Shown: positions 18,631-26,900 of the stretch, one piece after another
Layout: the number at the start of each line of letters is the position of its first letter
Numbering within the stretch: position 1 is the stretch's first letter
Origin: Roseovarius carneus
GTDB lineage: Bacteria > Pseudomonadota > Alphaproteobacteria > Rhodobacterales > Rhodobacteraceae
Length of the DNA stretch: 64,000 nt
Reading direction: 5' to 3'
Assembly: GCF_020141465.1 (NCBI RefSeq)
Contig: NZ_JAHSPD010000001.1
Span: 974,374 to 1,038,373, forward strand
Program-made: the position numbers and the translations under genes
Notes under the pieces: model-generated
What the model was told of the DNA's origin: nothing
Databases searched by the model: none
What the model saw: only the letters and a program-made list of their open reading frames with translations

Positions 18631-21323
18631 ACTGCGAGGTACCGCAATTGGTCCTATCCGTGAACGGGGCGGAGCATATCCTGCCCAACACACCCGGGCG
18701 GCGGCTGTCGGAGGTGTTGCGCGAGGATCTGGGGCTGCGCGGCACCAAAGTGGGCTGTGATGCGGGCGATTGCGGGGCCTGCACGGTTCTCTTGGACGGC
18801 GCACCGGTGTGTGCCTGCCTGACCCCGGCGGCTCAGGTCGCTGGCCGCGCGGTGACCACGGTGGAGGCCACGGATGATACACTGCTTGAGCGCCTCCGCA
18901 CGGCGTTTTTGCGCCATGGGGCCGCGCAATGTGGCATCTGCACACCGGGTATGTTGATGGCCGCGCGCGCATTTTTGAATGCGTCCGAGGCCCCCAGCCG
19001 GGCCGAGGCGGAAGAGGCGCTTGGCGGGGTTCTGTGTCGTTGCACAGGTTATGCCAAGATCATTGACGCTGTCTGTGATGCGGGCGCGACCCCGCCCACC
19101 GCGATGCCCGCGGCAGGGATGGCGGTTGGTGCGCGGATCGAGCGGCTGGACGGTGCGGCGAAAGTGGCTGGAACTGAGCGGTTTGGGGCGGATACCGCGC
19201 CCGAGGGGGCCTTGCTGGTGCGCGCCATACGTGCGCCTTCGGCCCCGGCGCGGTTCACCTTTGGAGAGATTGAGGCGTGGTGCGCCACGCTCCCCGGCGC
19301 AGTCCATGTGTTCACGGCGGCCGATATTCCGGGCGAGAATTGCTTTGGCACTATCCCCCCTTTCGCCGATCAACCCGCATTGGCCGAAGAGCACGCAAGG
19401 CTGCGGGGCGAGGCTGTGGCCCTTATCGCGGGTGCGCCAGAGGTGATTGAGGCGCTGGATTTGGCCACATTCCCGATCAGATGGGAGGAGATTGAGCGCG
19501 ATCTTATCCATGATCATCGCCCCGATAACCTGCTCATCACGGGCAAGGTGCGGCGCGGCGACGCTGACGCGGCGTTGGCCCGCTCTGCCGTGGTGGCCGA
19601 GGGTGAAATGCGCACGCCCTATATTGAGCACGCCTATATTGAGCCTGAGGCTGGGATCGCCTGGATGGACGGCGACACCCTTGTGATTGAGGCCTGCACG
19701 CAAGCGCCGGTCATGGACCGTGACGACACGGCGAAGGTGCTTGGCCTGCCGCACGCGCGTGTGCGGATCATCCCAGCGACCGCAGGGGGCGGATTCGGGT
19801 CGAAACTGGACCTGTCCTTGCAGCCGCTCATTGGGCTTGTGGCGCTCAAAACCGGGCGGCCTGCGCGGATGATCTATAGCCGGGCCGAATCCATGGCCTC
19901 CACGACCAAACGGCATCCGTCGGTCATGCAGGCACGGATCGGGGCGGATGCAGACGGGCGCATCACTGGCATGCGCTTTGAGGGGGAGTTCAACACCGGC
20001 GCTTATGCCAGTTGGGGGCCTACTGTGTCTGGCCGCGTGCCGGTCCATGCGTCCGGCCCCTATTACACGCCCCATTACGATGCCGAAGCCCATGCGCGGC
20101 ACACACATTCCGCCATTTCTGGCGCGTTCCGAGGCTTTGGCGTGCCCCAAGCGGCGATCATGCAAGAGACGCTTTATGACGAGCTTGCGGGCAAGTTGGG
20201 CCTTGATAGACTCGCTTTTCGACAGATCAACGCGCTGCAATCGGGGCAAGAGACAGTCTGCGGGCAGATCGTGCAGGGTGTGGGGATCAGCGCCTGTCTG
20301 GATGCGTTGGAAGCGTCTTGGCACACGGCGTTGAAACGTGCCGAGCTGGCAAATGCCAAGGGTGGAAGATTGCGCCACGGGGTCGGCCTCGCGTCCTGCT
20401 GGTACGGGTGTGGGAACACTGCCCTGCCCAACCCATCAACCATCCGGGTCGGGATCACGCCTCAAGGGCAGCTCTGTCTGCACCAAGGCGCAACGGATAT
20501 TGGACAAGGCTCCAACACGGTGATCACGCAGATCTGTGCCGATGCGTTGGGGCTGGCGGTGGCGGATTTCACTTTGATCGGGCCGGATACGGGCATCACG
20601 CCGGATTGCGGCAAGACATCCGCCTCGCGCCAGACTTATGTGACGGGAAAGGCGGCGGAACTGGCCGGGCAAAGCCTTCGGGCGCGTATTCTGAGCCAGA
20701 GCAATATGGGGCCGGACGCGGCTTTGCGGTTGGACGGCACACAGCTTATCGTGAGCGATGGATCGGGTGAGCGGCGTATTGATTTGGCCATGTTAGAGCC
20801 TGATACGCACGGATACGCCCTGGCTGCCGAGGAAACCTACGACCCGCCCACTATCCCGCTCGATGCAGATGGCCAAGGCAGCCCCTATGCGGTCTATGGC
20901 TATGGTGCGCATATCGCGGAGGTGAGCGTGGATATGACCCTTGGCACCGTGAAAGTGACCAAGATCACAGCCGCGCATGACCTTGGGCGGGTGATCAACC
21001 CGCTTCTGGCCGAAGGGCAGGTCGAAGGCGGCATTGCGCAGGGGCTCGGTCTTGCGCTGATGGAGGAATTTATCCCCGGCAGGACGGAAAACCTGCACGA
21101 CTATTTGATCCCGACAACGGGTGATATGCCTGAAATAGAGACGATTCTGCTCGAAGTGCCCGACCCTGAAGGGCCGATGGGGGCAAAAGGGCTTGGGGAG
21201 CATGTGCTCATCCCCACAGCGCCCGCTATCCTCAATGCGATCCGCCATGCTTCGGGCGGTCTTGTCCGACAGCTTCCCGCGCTGCCGCACCGTGTGCTCG
21301 CCGCCATCCGTGAGGCGCAATAA
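18627..21323 (+). CDS. Fused 2Fe-2S and molybdopterin subunit of a xanthine-oxidase family hydroxylase
   Basis: 898 residues from the ATG overlapping the FAD-subunit stop. Residues 1-150 are the small-subunit domains: plant-type 2Fe-2S cysteines C44, C49, C52, C64 and the second cluster C102, C105, C137, C139. The Mo domain follows (AGTERFGADTAPEGALL, GGGFGSKLDLSLQP, GAFRGFG), ending with the catalytic Glu of GAKGLGE at about residue 858. The single-chain Fe-S plus Mo layout and length resemble Desulfovibrio aldehyde oxidoreductase, but here a separate FAD subunit is present. Hydroxylation of a heterocycle or oxidation of an aldehyde are both possible. No XdhC-type maturation gene is in the operon. 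Confidence 0.85.
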   Translation: MNCEVPQLVLSVNGAEHILPNTPGRRLSEVLREDLGLRGTKVGCDAGDCGACTVLLDGAPVCACLTPAAQVAGRAVTTVEATDDTLLERLRTAFLRHGAAQCGICTPGMLMAARAFLNASEAPSRAEAEEALGGVLCRCTGYAKIIDAVCDAGATPPTAMPAAGMAVGARIERLDGAAKVAGTERFGADTAPEGALLVRAIRAPSAPARFTFGEIEAWCATLPGAVHVFTAADIPGENCFGTIPPFADQPALAEEHARLRGEAVALIAGAPEVIEALDLATFPIRWEEIERDLIHDHRPDNLLITGKVRRGDADAALARSAVVAEGEMRTPYIEHAYIEPEAGIAWMDGDTLVIEACTQAPVMDRDDTAKVLGLPHARVRIIPATAGGGFGSKLDLSLQPLIGLVALKTGRPARMIYSRAESMASTTKRHPSVMQARIGADADGRITGMRFEGEFNTGAYASWGPTVSGRVPVHASGPYYTPHYDAEAHARHTHSAISGAFRGFGVPQAAIMQETLYDELAGKLGLDRLAFRQINALQSGQETVCGQIVQGVGISACLDALEASWHTALKRAELANAKGGRLRHGVGLASCWYGCGNTALPNPSTIRVGITPQGQLCLHQGATDIGQGSNTVITQICADALGLAVADFTLIGPDTGITPDCGKTSASRQTYVTGKAAELAGQSLRARILSQSNMGPDAALRLDGTQLIVSDGSGERRIDLAMLEPDTHGYALAAEETYDPPTIPLDADGQGSPYAVYGYGAHIAEVSVDMTLGTVKVTKITAAHDLGRVINPLLAEGQVEGGIAQGLGLALMEEFIPGRTENLHDYLIPTTGDMPEIETILLEVPDPEGPMGAKGLGEHVLIPTAPAILNAIRHASGGLVRQLPALPHRVLAAIREAQ

Positions 21324-21339
21324 GCGGCGAGAAGGTTAG

Positions 21340-21459
21340 ATGAGATGGCGGCCTTATGATGTGTTTTATGCAGGGGGTAATGTCGGGGCTTGCGGCTTTT
21401 ATGACAATGAGGACGACCCGATCATGTCGGAGGTAAAAGGCAAAGGCGCCCTGCGTTAG
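21340..21459 (+). CDS. Possible 39-residue small protein
   Basis: Short ORF starting at an ATG preceded by GAGAAGG at a good distance, beginning RWRPYDVFYAGGNVGACGFYDN and ending KGKGALR. It begins 16 bases after the Mo-subunit stop and overlaps the convergent EamA stop by four bases. No family recognised. It could be the last gene of the operon or a chance frame. Confidence 0.25.
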   Translation: MRWRPYDVFYAGGNVGACGFYDNEDDPIMSEVKGKGALR

Positions 21460-22322
21460 ACCCGCTTTTTTGACAATTGCACGGCGAGGATACCGCCCAT
21501 GATAACCGCCACTCCGATCATGTCATAGACCTGCAAAGGCTCGCTCAGGATGACCGCAGCGATTGCCACGCCGAGGAATGGGTTGAGGAAGTGGAAGGTC
21601 GCCGCGCGCGTGGCGCCAATCCGCTCCACCAGCAAGAACCACACCAGAGTGGCCGCAAGCCCCGGCACCAAGATTGTGTAGATGAAGGCCACGATGAGCT
21701 GCCAGCTCCAGTTGATCACGAGCGTTTCGGTCGAGACGGCTACAACGCTCAGGATTGCGCTGCCGATCAGCATCTGGAGCCCAACAACCATCAAGAAATT
21801 GCCCTTGGAGGAGGCGCCGCGCATGGCCATTGTGGCCACGGTGAGGGCCAGAACGCCGATGACGCACAGGCCCAGCGCATAGACATCCACACCGCCCGAC
21901 AGCCTGTTGCCCATGATGATAACCACCCCGGCAAAGCCACCGATCAGGCCGAATGTCGCCATCTGGGGCAGCTTTTCCCGGAAGAAAACCCAGCCAGCGA
22001 GCGCTACGAGAAGCGGCATGGTGGAGGCGATGATTGCAGCCAAAGAGGCCTCAATCGTCTGCATCGCGACGAAATTGAGCCCGAGATAGAGCGTGTTTTG
22101 ACAGATGCCGAAGATGATCGTCGCCCGCCATTGCTGCGGAGTGAGCCGCCATGTCTGGCCCAGCATTTTTGCGATGAAAACACCAAGCAGCCCCGCGATC
22201 AAAAACCTGAGCGCAAGCGCGCTGATCGGGGGGGCCGCGGCGACGATTATGTGCGCGGAGGTAAATGCGCTGGACCACATGGCGACAAAGGCTAAGCCCA
22301 TCAAAATACTGCGAAGATCCAT
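21456..22322 (-). CDS. EamA/DMT-superfamily transporter
   Basis: 288 residues, about ten membrane segments in two EamA halves (ILMGLAFVAMWSSAFTSAH; ALGLCVIGVLALTVATMAMRG). Such proteins export amino acids or metabolites by proton exchange. AAGGGGCGGGC precedes the ATG. It stands alone on the minus strand and its direction is opposite to the Mo-hydroxylase operon. Substrate not predictable. Confidence 0.82.
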   Translation of the reverse strand: MDLRSILMGLAFVAMWSSAFTSAHIIVAAAPPISALALRFLIAGLLGVFIAKMLGQTWRLTPQQWRATIIFGICQNTLYLGLNFVAMQTIEASLAAIIASTMPLLVALAGWVFFREKLPQMATFGLIGGFAGVVIIMGNRLSGGVDVYALGLCVIGVLALTVATMAMRGASSKGNFLMVVGLQMLIGSAILSVVAVSTETLVINWSWQLIVAFIYTILVPGLAATLVWFLLVERIGATRAATFHFLNPFLGVAIAAVILSEPLQVYDMIGVAVIMGGILAVQLSKKRV

Positions 22323-22347
22323 GCCCGCCCCTTACACGCACGGCAAC

Positions 22348-22373
22348 AAAAAAGGGCCGCCACTGGGCGACCC
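22348..22373 (-). terminator. Rho-independent terminator after the HU gene
   Basis: On the minus strand GGGTCGCC, loop CAGT, GGCGGCCC (one T-G pair) is followed directly by six T. It lies between the HU stop (22401) and the EamA start (22322) and would end HU transcription. Confidence 0.8.
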
Positions 22374-22400
22374 TTTCGGAAACTTGTCAAAGATGCAAGC

Positions 22401-22688
22401 TTAGCCGTTCACGCTGTCTTTCAGCGCTTTGGCGATGGTCATTTTCACGACCTTGTCTGCTTCTTTCTTGATCTGCTCGCCCGTGGCCGGGTTGCGGACC
22501 ATGCGCTCAGGGCGCTCGCGGCAATAGATTTTGCCAACGCCTGGCAGGGTCACTGCACCGCCGCCAGACACTTCGCTGGTGATCACGGAGATCATCGCAT
22601 CCAGTGCGCCGCTTGCGGTTTTCTTGTCGCTGCCCATTTCTTCGGCCAGAGCCGCCACAAGCTGGGTTTTTGTCATTGGTTTTGCCAT
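22401..22688 (-). CDS. hup: HU-family DNA-binding protein
   Basis: 95 residues from the ATG at 22688, which has AAGGAG upstream; the in-frame extension to 22727 lacks a site. The pattern MTKTQLVAALAEEMGSDKK, VTLPGVGKI and the DNA-contacting arm RNPATGEQI are standard for HU/IHF; RNPATG places it in the HU group. Histone-like protein that bends and compacts DNA. Strong ribosome site plus a good terminator suggest high expression. One Cys (IYCRER) is unusual for HU. Confidence 0.9.
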   Translation of the reverse strand: MAKPMTKTQLVAALAEEMGSDKKTASGALDAMISVITSEVSGGGAVTLPGVGKIYCRERPERMVRNPATGEQIKKEADKVVKMTIAKALKDSVNG

Positions 22689-22817
22689 TTTATGGTCTCC
22701 TTCAACTGCCCGTGTATTGGGCCTCACGGCGCTTATCTAACTCTATCTTGTAGGGTAACACAACGCATAGTGGCCTCAACATTCATATTTTTTAGGGTTT
22801 AGGGGCTTTTTGCGATC

Positions 22818-24296
22818 TCATAAGAATGCAGTTTCCTCAAATGAGCGTAATTTGCGGCTATGGATACGCTCCAGTGGCATATTTGCGAGGGTTTCCATCG
22901 CGCGAATGCCGACCCGCAAATGTCGCCCAACCTGATCATTATAGAAATCTGACGCCATGCCTGGCAGTTTCAATTCGCCATGCAATGGCTTGTCAGAGAC
23001 GCATAAAAGCGTTCCATAAGGCACGCGAAACCGAAACCCATTGGCTGCGATCGTGGCACTTTCCATATCAAGCGCCACGGCGCGGCTCTGGCTGAGGCGC
23101 TGCACGGGGCCGGATTGATCGCGTAGCTCCCAATTGCGGTTGTCGACGCTGGCCACGGTTCCAGTGCGCATCACCCGTTTGATGTCAAAGCCCGTGACCT
23201 GTGCTTCTGTGGCTACAGCTTGTTCCAGCGCGATCTGAATCTCGGCCAGCGCGGGCACCGGCACCCACGTGGGCAGATCCGCGTCCAGCACGCCATCTTC
23301 GCGCAGATACGCATGGGCCAGCACAAAATCCCCAAGGTTCTGCGAATTGCGTAACCCTGCGCAATGTCCGACCATGATCCAGGCATGCGGGCGCAAGACG
23401 GCAATGTGATCGGTCGCGGTTTTAGCATTGGACGGCCCCACCCCGATATTCACGAGGGTGATCCCGGCACCATTCGCCTTCTTGAGGTGATAGGCGGGCA
23501 TCTGGGGCAGCTTGGCCGCGATCGGCAGGGCGGCGTCCGGCTCCGTGATCTCGGCATTGTTGGTGCTGACGAAGCTGGTGTAGCCGCTTGTGGGATCAGC
23601 AAGGGCGAGGCGTGCATAGGCCTCAAACTCCGACACGTAGAATTGGTAATTCGTAAAGAGAACGTGGTTCTGAAAATGCTCGGGCGCAGTGGCTGTGTAA
23701 TGCGCGAGCCGCGCGAGGGAATAATCCACGCGCTGTGCCGTGAAAAGCGCGAGCGGCGCAGGCCTACCCCGAGGCGTGACATGTGTGCCGTTGACGATAT
23801 CGTCGTTGGTTGTGTTGATATCTGGCACATCAAACACATCGCGCAGGGTGAAGCCCGCGGCCCCTTGATGTGGCACGGTGATGTTAGGGTCTTGTGCCAC
23901 GGCAAAATGCACGGGCATCGGTGTGTTCGACACGCTTACCGTCACGGGTACGTTGTGATTGCCAAGCAGAAGCCCGATCTGCTGCACCAGATAGGCGCGG
24001 AAGAGGTCGGGCCGGGTGATCGTGGCGCTATACGTGCCGGGCTCCGCGACATGGCCGAAGGACAGCCGGCTGTCGACCTTGGCAAAGCTGGTCGTGGTGA
24101 TGCTCAACTCTGGATAAAAGGCGCGCAAACGCCCCTCGGGTGCAGGGCCTCCCACCGCCGCATTGAACGCCGCGCGCAGAAAATCCGTGGCCTCCCCGTA
24201 GAGCGTGCAAAGGTGATCCACAGCGGCCTCGGCGCAGGTAAAGCTCTGGGGCACGTGGGACGGCGGCATGGAAATATCGTGAGAGTTTTGAGCCAT
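22818..24296 (-). CDS. amn: AMP nucleosidase
   Basis: 492 residues from the ATG at 24296 (AGGTGG four bases upstream), close to E. coli Amn (484). Splits AMP into adenine and ribose 5-phosphate for purine balance. The N-terminal regulatory region covers FYPELSITTTSFAKVDSR and SVSNTPMPVHFA; the C-terminal phosphorylase-like region contains LVNIGVGPSNAKTATDHIA, GHCAGLRN, ALDMESATIAANGFRFRVP and VSDKPLHGELKLPGMA. Monocistronic, divergent from the VOC gene. The family assignment is strong. Confidence 0.92.
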   Translation of the reverse strand: MAQNSHDISMPPSHVPQSFTCAEAAVDHLCTLYGEATDFLRAAFNAAVGGPAPEGRLRAFYPELSITTTSFAKVDSRLSFGHVAEPGTYSATITRPDLFRAYLVQQIGLLLGNHNVPVTVSVSNTPMPVHFAVAQDPNITVPHQGAAGFTLRDVFDVPDINTTNDDIVNGTHVTPRGRPAPLALFTAQRVDYSLARLAHYTATAPEHFQNHVLFTNYQFYVSEFEAYARLALADPTSGYTSFVSTNNAEITEPDAALPIAAKLPQMPAYHLKKANGAGITLVNIGVGPSNAKTATDHIAVLRPHAWIMVGHCAGLRNSQNLGDFVLAHAYLREDGVLDADLPTWVPVPALAEIQIALEQAVATEAQVTGFDIKRVMRTGTVASVDNRNWELRDQSGPVQRLSQSRAVALDMESATIAANGFRFRVPYGTLLCVSDKPLHGELKLPGMASDFYNDQVGRHLRVGIRAMETLANMPLERIHSRKLRSFEETAFL

Positions 24297-24385
24297 GCTG
24301 CCACCTGATTTGCTATATCCGCCATGGTTGACACGGTGCGGCGCGGGGATCAACCTGCCCCGCGCAAGCCATCAGGAGCGCGCCC

Positions 24386-24805
24386 ATGGATTACGAGACC
24401 ATAAGCCCCGAAGGATTTGGGGCCAGCCTGCGCGGCATGGGTCTCAACATTCTTGTGCGCGATGTGGCCCGGCAGGTCGCGTTTCTTGTTGATGTGTTCG
24501 AGATGCAGGCGTTTCAGCCCAGCGAGGATTTCGCCATCATGCGTTATGGTGATCAGGTGATGCAGCTTCATGTGGACGCAACCTATCATTCGAACCCGCT
24601 GCTTGGCCTCGTCCCGGAAGCCGGGCCGCGTGGGGGTGGGGCAGAGCTGAGGTTTTACGACACTGATCCTGATGCCTGTGCTGCCCGCGCCGAGGCGTTC
24701 GGCGCCTATATTCTCCAGCCGCCTACCGACAAGCCGCACGGCCTGCGTGAGACCTATATCCTGTGCGAAAACGGCTATGCTTGGGTGGCCTCCCGCCCCC
24801 TTTGA
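24386..24805 (+). CDS. VOC (glyoxalase/bleomycin-resistance) family protein
   Basis: 139 residues with the paired beta-alpha-beta layout of the vicinal oxygen chelate fold: LNILVRDVARQVAFLVDVFEMQ in the first half and GGGAELRFYDTDPDACAARAEAFG in the second, ending ENGYAWVASRPL. The metal-ligand pattern is not clearly that of glyoxalase I, so a binding or dioxygenase-like role is possible. The next gene starts 39 bases downstream, probably in the same transcript. Confidence 0.65.
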   Translation: MDYETISPEGFGASLRGMGLNILVRDVARQVAFLVDVFEMQAFQPSEDFAIMRYGDQVMQLHVDATYHSNPLLGLVPEAGPRGGGAELRFYDTDPDACAARAEAFGAYILQPPTDKPHGLRETYILCENGYAWVASRPL

Positions 24806-24844
24806 CGGCTTGCCAAACCGGGCACGTGCCCGCATATCTTGGCG

Positions 24845-25711
24845 ATGAAAAAGACACTTCTCTCCTTCGGCCATGGTTTTTCCGCCCGCGCGCTGACGCC
24901 GATGCTTCTGGCGGATGGCTGGCGCGTCATTGGCACCACCCGCAGCGCTGAGAAAGCCGCCGCTCTGGAGGCGGAAGGCGTCGAGGCGCGGGTCTGGCCG
25001 GGTACGGATCTGAGCGCGGATATCGCAGCGGCGCGGCACATATTGATCTCCGCAGGCCCCGGTGAGGAAGGCGATCCGGTTCTGGCAGCGCTGGGCGCTG
25101 AGATTTCCGCCGCCGCATCGCATCTGGACTGGGTCGGGTATCTCAGCACGACCGGTGTTTACGGCGATCACCAAGGCGGATGGGTCGATGAGGCCACGCC
25201 GCTCACCCCGTCCACGCGGCGCGGCCAATGGCGGGTTGAGGCGGAGGCGGCGTGGCAAGCGATACCCGGTCTGCCGCTGCATATTTTCCGTCTTGCTGGG
25301 ATTTACGGGCCCGGGCGCGGCCCCTTTGCCAAGGTGCGCGCGGGCACGGCCCGGCGGATCATCAAACCGGGTCAGGTGTTCAGCCGCATCCATGTCGAAG
25401 ATATCGCGCAGGTGCTGCACGGGTCTCTGATGCGGCCCGCTCCCGGCGCGATCTATAACCTGTGCGATGATGACCCCGCCCCGCCCGAAGATGTGATTGG
25501 GCACGCGGCGGAGCTTCTCGGCCTGCCGCTACCCCCGGCGGAGGATTTTGAGATTGCCGAGATGACACCCATGGCGCGCAGCTTCTACGCCGAATCCAAG
25601 CGCGTGCGGAACGACCGGATCAAGGATGGTCTTGGCGTCACGCTGCGCTACCCCAGCTACCGTGACGGGCTGCCTGCGCTTTTGGCGTTGGAGCAAGCAA
25701 AGGGCGCGTGA
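24845..25711 (+). CDS. NAD-dependent epimerase/dehydratase-like SDR protein
   Basis: 288 residues from the ATG at 24845; a TTG two codons upstream is less likely. The N-terminus KKTLLSFGHGFSARALTPML has a degenerate dinucleotide-binding loop, followed by STTGVYGDHQGGWVDE (Ser/Tyr region), RLAGIYGPGRGPFAK and RIHVEDIAQVL, as in YeeZ-like atypical epimerases. Substrate unknown. Its last 74 bases overlap the convergent glycosyltransferase gene tail to tail. Confidence 0.72.
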   Translation: MKKTLLSFGHGFSARALTPMLLADGWRVIGTTRSAEKAAALEAEGVEARVWPGTDLSADIAAARHILISAGPGEEGDPVLAALGAEISAAASHLDWVGYLSTTGVYGDHQGGWVDEATPLTPSTRRGQWRVEAEAAWQAIPGLPLHIFRLAGIYGPGRGPFAKVRAGTARRIIKPGQVFSRIHVEDIAQVLHGSLMRPAPGAIYNLCDDDPAPPEDVIGHAAELLGLPLPPAEDFEIAEMTPMARSFYAESKRVRNDRIKDGLGVTLRYPSYRDGLPALLALEQAKGA

Positions 25712-26900
25712 GGCACATGAACGCATCGGCCTGATCCTTGAACGAAGTGATGGAGGGGGGCGTCCTTTGCGCCACGCCCGCGTTTAAAGCAGCCTCCAAC
25801 GCCGCGCGCAAGGGCGCTGGACCCGCGCCGATGGGGATGAGCGCGCCCGGCTTTGCCGCGCCATGCTCCGTGGCACCGCCGCTATCGGTTTGAATGACTT
25901 CTATACCGCGCGCGAGGGCTTCGCGAATGACAAGGCCGAAGGTCTCCTTCCATTTTGACATGAAGAGAAGCACGTCGATCCTCGCATAGAAAGCGTCCAT
26001 CTCTTCTTGCTCAAACCGGGGATGGATGCGCCATGTGCCGGGCAGACCCTTCATATCGGCCTCCTTCCACCATGGGGTGTGCAGCCCGCCATCCACAAGC
26101 TCCACGTTGAAATCTGAACGGCTGAGCCCGGCAAAGGCGCGGCGGATATCGGGCCAGCCCTTCATATGCGAAGGGCCACCGACAAACCCGAAGCTGAGCC
26201 TGCTATCGCCGGCCCGCCGCGCCGCTTGTGCTTGCGCAAAACCAGCGTCAGGGAGATATACACCATTCTCCCAGACACGCCCCGAGCCGGGTGCAAGGCC
26301 GGACCCTTCGCAAAGATCCAGCGCGAAGCGGCTGGGATAGGTCACAAGATCAGCCATCGCAGCCTGCCGAAACAGGGCGTCGCGCCGGGTCTGCGCGGCG
26401 CTCATGTTCTCCACGCAGCCACGGCACGCATCCAGCCGGACGGGGCTTTGCCCGCAATACTGCCCGTTGGCGGCGATCATGAACTGCCGCTCGCAGATCC
26501 ACCAGAAGTCATGCACGCTGAGCACCACCGGAAGGCCACGTGCTTTCGCCGCCTCGATCACGCCCGCGCCCACATCCTGCACACAATGCACATGGACGAG
26601 ATCAGGACCCAGGCTGTCGATCAGTTGCGCGACCCGCTCGGCCACCTCGGGGTTGAGGTAGCGCAAGGCGTATTCGCGCCGTCCGGGCAGGTTGATGAGG
26701 TAGGAAGCGCACCCCGCCACCTCCGATTTGATCACTCCGTAAGGCACCAGATCGGCGCGGGAAATGAGAGACACGGCGCTGATACGTGCACCGTGATGGC
26801 GCATCAGTGCACGGCCCACCTGCTCGGCCACGATGGTGGCCCCGCCATATGAATAGGGCGCGTGATGCAGGTTGATCACGAGGATATGCGGCGTGCTCAT
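25638..26900 (-). CDS. Glycosyltransferase, GT4-like
   Basis: 420 residues. N-terminal HHAPYSYGGATIVAEQVGRAL and C-terminal KWKETFGLVIREALARGI and SGGATE match the GT-B donor-site layout of GT4 enzymes; the Cys-rich stretch WWICERQFMI...CRGC around residues 140-170 is also seen in GT4 relatives. The ATG overlaps the stop of the upstream glycosyltransferase (ATGA). The last 25 codons run into the convergent SDR gene, possibly after loss of an earlier stop. Likely adds a sugar to the surface polysaccharide exported by KpsMTE. Confidence 0.8.
   Translation of the reverse strand: MSTPHILVINLHHAPYSYGGATIVAEQVGRALMRHHGARISAVSLISRADLVPYGVIKSEVAGCASYLINLPGRREYALRYLNPEVAERVAQLIDSLGPDLVHVHCVQDVGAGVIEAAKARGLPVVLSVHDFWWICERQFMIAANGQYCGQSPVRLDACRGCVENMSAAQTRRDALFRQAAMADLVTYPSRFALDLCEGSGLAPGSGRVWENGVYLPDAGFAQAQAARRAGDSRLSFGFVGGPSHMKGWPDIRRAFAGLSRSDFNVELVDGGLHTPWWKEADMKGLPGTWRIHPRFEQEEMDAFYARIDVLLFMSKWKETFGLVIREALARGIEVIQTDSGGATEHGAAKPGALIPIGAGPAPLRAALEAALNAGVAQRTPPSITSFKDQADAFMCLTRPLLAPTPKAQAARHGSWGSAA

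Noticed and set aside
18654..20378. 574-codon minus-strand open frame opposite the Mo-hydroxylase gene
   Set aside because: Antisense shadow of a gene with intact Fe-S and Mo motifs; composition is typical of a reverse reading.
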